Shown piece after piece: positions 34,561 through 36,215 of a DNA stretch of 36,215 nt. Positions within the stretch are counted from its first letter, which is position 1. Every line of letters starts with the position of its first letter. This DNA is from Saccoglossus kowalevskii (Eukaryota; Hemichordata; Enteropneusta; Harrimaniidae): positions 289,552-325,766 of the forward strand of contig NW_003130360.1 of assembly GCF_000003605.2 (NCBI RefSeq), given 5' to 3'. A program made the position numbers and the translations under genes. The notes beneath the pieces are model-generated. The model made no database searches. It was not told the origin of the DNA and saw only the letters and a list, made by a program, of their open reading frames with translations.

Positions 34561-36215
34561 GTAAGTACTGCACTTGATTAGAGCTCTTATAATTGCAGCA
34601 ACAATCATGAAAATTATAATTATTTGTATGTATAATAGTCTTGCCCTGGTATGTTTACAAGAAACTATTTAAAATACAGAACAATACAAGTAACTTGTTG
34701 AATAAAGGAATAAATTTCACTTTTGAGTTTTATTATTAAAAACACTAATGTCTCCAAAACAAATATATTTGTGTGACAGTAACCTAATATTAATGAACCA
34801 TTAAACATACGCACTAATATAACACTATGTAAGGTTTAGTTTACTGTGTTTATTGTAATATAGTATAAGGTTGTTTATACAATATTATTGCCTGTATACC
34901 TGAGCATTTTTACAGATTGAAGTCATGCCGTATCACATAATGATCATGAAAATTGTTACAAAAATATTAGGCCAAATGGTTTGATTGAATGAAAACAGGA
35001 TTTATATCTGTTTGGTTTTTAATTTTAAACTTTACATTTAAACTTTAAATGTCAGCACGATTTGTTCTATTTTTATGTTAAAGCTAATAACGCGTGGTAT
35101 GCCAATGTAAGTGAATGTAGAACATACTTGTTCTTTGAATAATCATCTTTGTAAACTACTTGCATATAATTTATATGAATATAGAAAGCATCATTTTAAT
35201 AAATACATTATCATAATGGTGGTTTGTCCATTCTCCCGCATATACACATGTACATTTAGCATAGATTGAAATTATGACACTACTCAAACTCAACTACTCA
35301 AGTCTGATTGCTTTGATAGTTAATATATATGTAAATTGGGTAGACCTCTCTCAGATTTGTTCAATTAGGGATGGTATCTTCAATTCTCTAATTTTGATAA
35401 ATATTTTTGTATTTCATTTTGTGATGATATCTTTAATTCTTCTGAATATTTTGGTATAAATTTATAATTTCGACTTCGTCTACAAAACAGTTAACCCAAT
35501 CGCTTTACTTGTGTATATGTAGATGCCAGTGTGGCCTCATTTTTTAACGGATTGCATGTGAAATGTGCATTGTTATCTCAGTCTGCTTGTTTTATTATAG
35601 AAGATAACTTTAAATAAATTGATCTATATAATAGAGCAGCACTTAAATATACAACGTCAACAACATTCTGCATTTATTTAATTCATTATTACAGCATCTG
35701 ACCATTAGCTCCACTCCTCTCTATCGCCATGTCATATAGTCCATCAGCTGGGTGGAGGGTAGTATTCATTTTAGGGGACCAGCTGAAACCATTTCTAAAA
35801 TTATCCTTGGACACTTTCTAGCATAAAAAAGTAAGATAGCCATTGTCAAATAGTAGCTTTCCATAAAATTTAAGCTATTTTTTACTTAGCAGGTGAGAGA
35901 GCTGCGTCCAGGATAATTCTTGTCAAAGGTTGGCAAGAGGTCCTAATGATCTAGTAGTCATTACTGCATATGGAAGAAATATCTTGAGCTAAAAATGTTT
36001 TTTATTTGACCGCCAATAAAATTAGCTTAATTTTAAGGTTAATTTGCATATTAAAATTTGCAGGGCATTATGGGTAAATTCAAAATGGCGGCCTTGCCAG
36101 GAAGTGAAAAATTTATTTGTAGAAGTTTTTTGTTCAATAATGATCATTTTTCTGAAAATTTCAACTACTATTGTAAAAAGCTGTGCTGCTTGCATAGTTA
36201 TATTATATATAATAC
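34561..36215 (+). other. Intron of the methyltransferase-like gene, to window end
   Basis: At least 1.65 kb after the donor at 34561. Candidate acceptors (34914, 35600, 35694) do not lead to a frame that continues motif I. The region is AT-rich to about 35690 and then becomes mixed in composition, with an inverted repeat (35799-35918) and a CATTATGGG...AAAATGGCGGCC segment near 36066-36093 that looks like repeat sequence. Confidence 0.45.
35799..35918. repeat. Imperfect inverted repeat, possible MITE
   Basis: AATTATCCTTGGAC (35799-35812) pairs with GTCCAGGATAATT (35906-35918) apart from one extra T. Weaker inner pairing links GTAAGATAGC and GCTATTTTTTAC. The ends of the element and any target duplication were not identifiable. 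Confidence 0.35.

Overview
This is AT-rich, intron-rich metazoan nuclear DNA, not bacterial: coding sequence is split by GT-AG introns, stops are followed by AATAAA signals, and a 50-N assembly gap sits in a satellite array. The gene family (MACPF pore-forming domain fused to an apextrin C-terminal, ApeC, domain) is known from marine invertebrates such as molluscs, brachiopods, cnidarians and lancelets. The mobile-element content is compatible with a lophotrochozoan, but the sequence alone does not fix the species.

Region 1 (1-18.5 kb) is a head-to-tail array of three MACPF-ApeC paralogues on the plus strand. Gene A is cut by the window edge, leaving only its last exon (1-110). Gene B (coding 4586-8047, 8 coding exons, 548 aa) and gene C (coding 11881-18328, 8 coding exons, 549 aa) are complete and could be resolved exon by exon. 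Their intron positions and phases (1,1,1,0,0,1,1) are identical, and both have a signal peptide, a MACPF signature (Y-x6-W-G-T-H-V) and a 3' ApeC domain with eight cysteines. Each also has a non-coding first exon whose intron ends one base before the ATG. Gene C is nearly twice as long as B because its introns are larger and hold a mariner-type MITE, a 32-bp minisatellite and a GC-rich fold-back element. They most likely encode secreted pore-forming immune effectors.

Region 2 (18.5-20.85 kb) is non-coding, with a transposon-like relic also found at 8.7 kb and a cluster of ACTAGTAT words.

Region 3 (20849-about 34118) is a tandem array of about ten monomers in two length classes, about 1290 and about 1407 bp. 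The 117-bp difference is one deletion. The order short-short-long-long-long recurs with a period of about 6.8 kb, so this looks like a pentameric higher-order satellite. The long monomers carry on the minus strand a decayed fragment of a LINE reverse transcriptase C-terminal region, and the 117-bp deletion removes its core. The gap at 21222-21271 falls inside the array and probably hides several kb.

Region 4 (34.1 kb to end) begins where the satellite decays and holds the first coding exon of a class I SAM-dependent methyltransferase-like gene (34374-34560, histamine N-methyltransferase-like), followed by at least 1.65 kb of intron.
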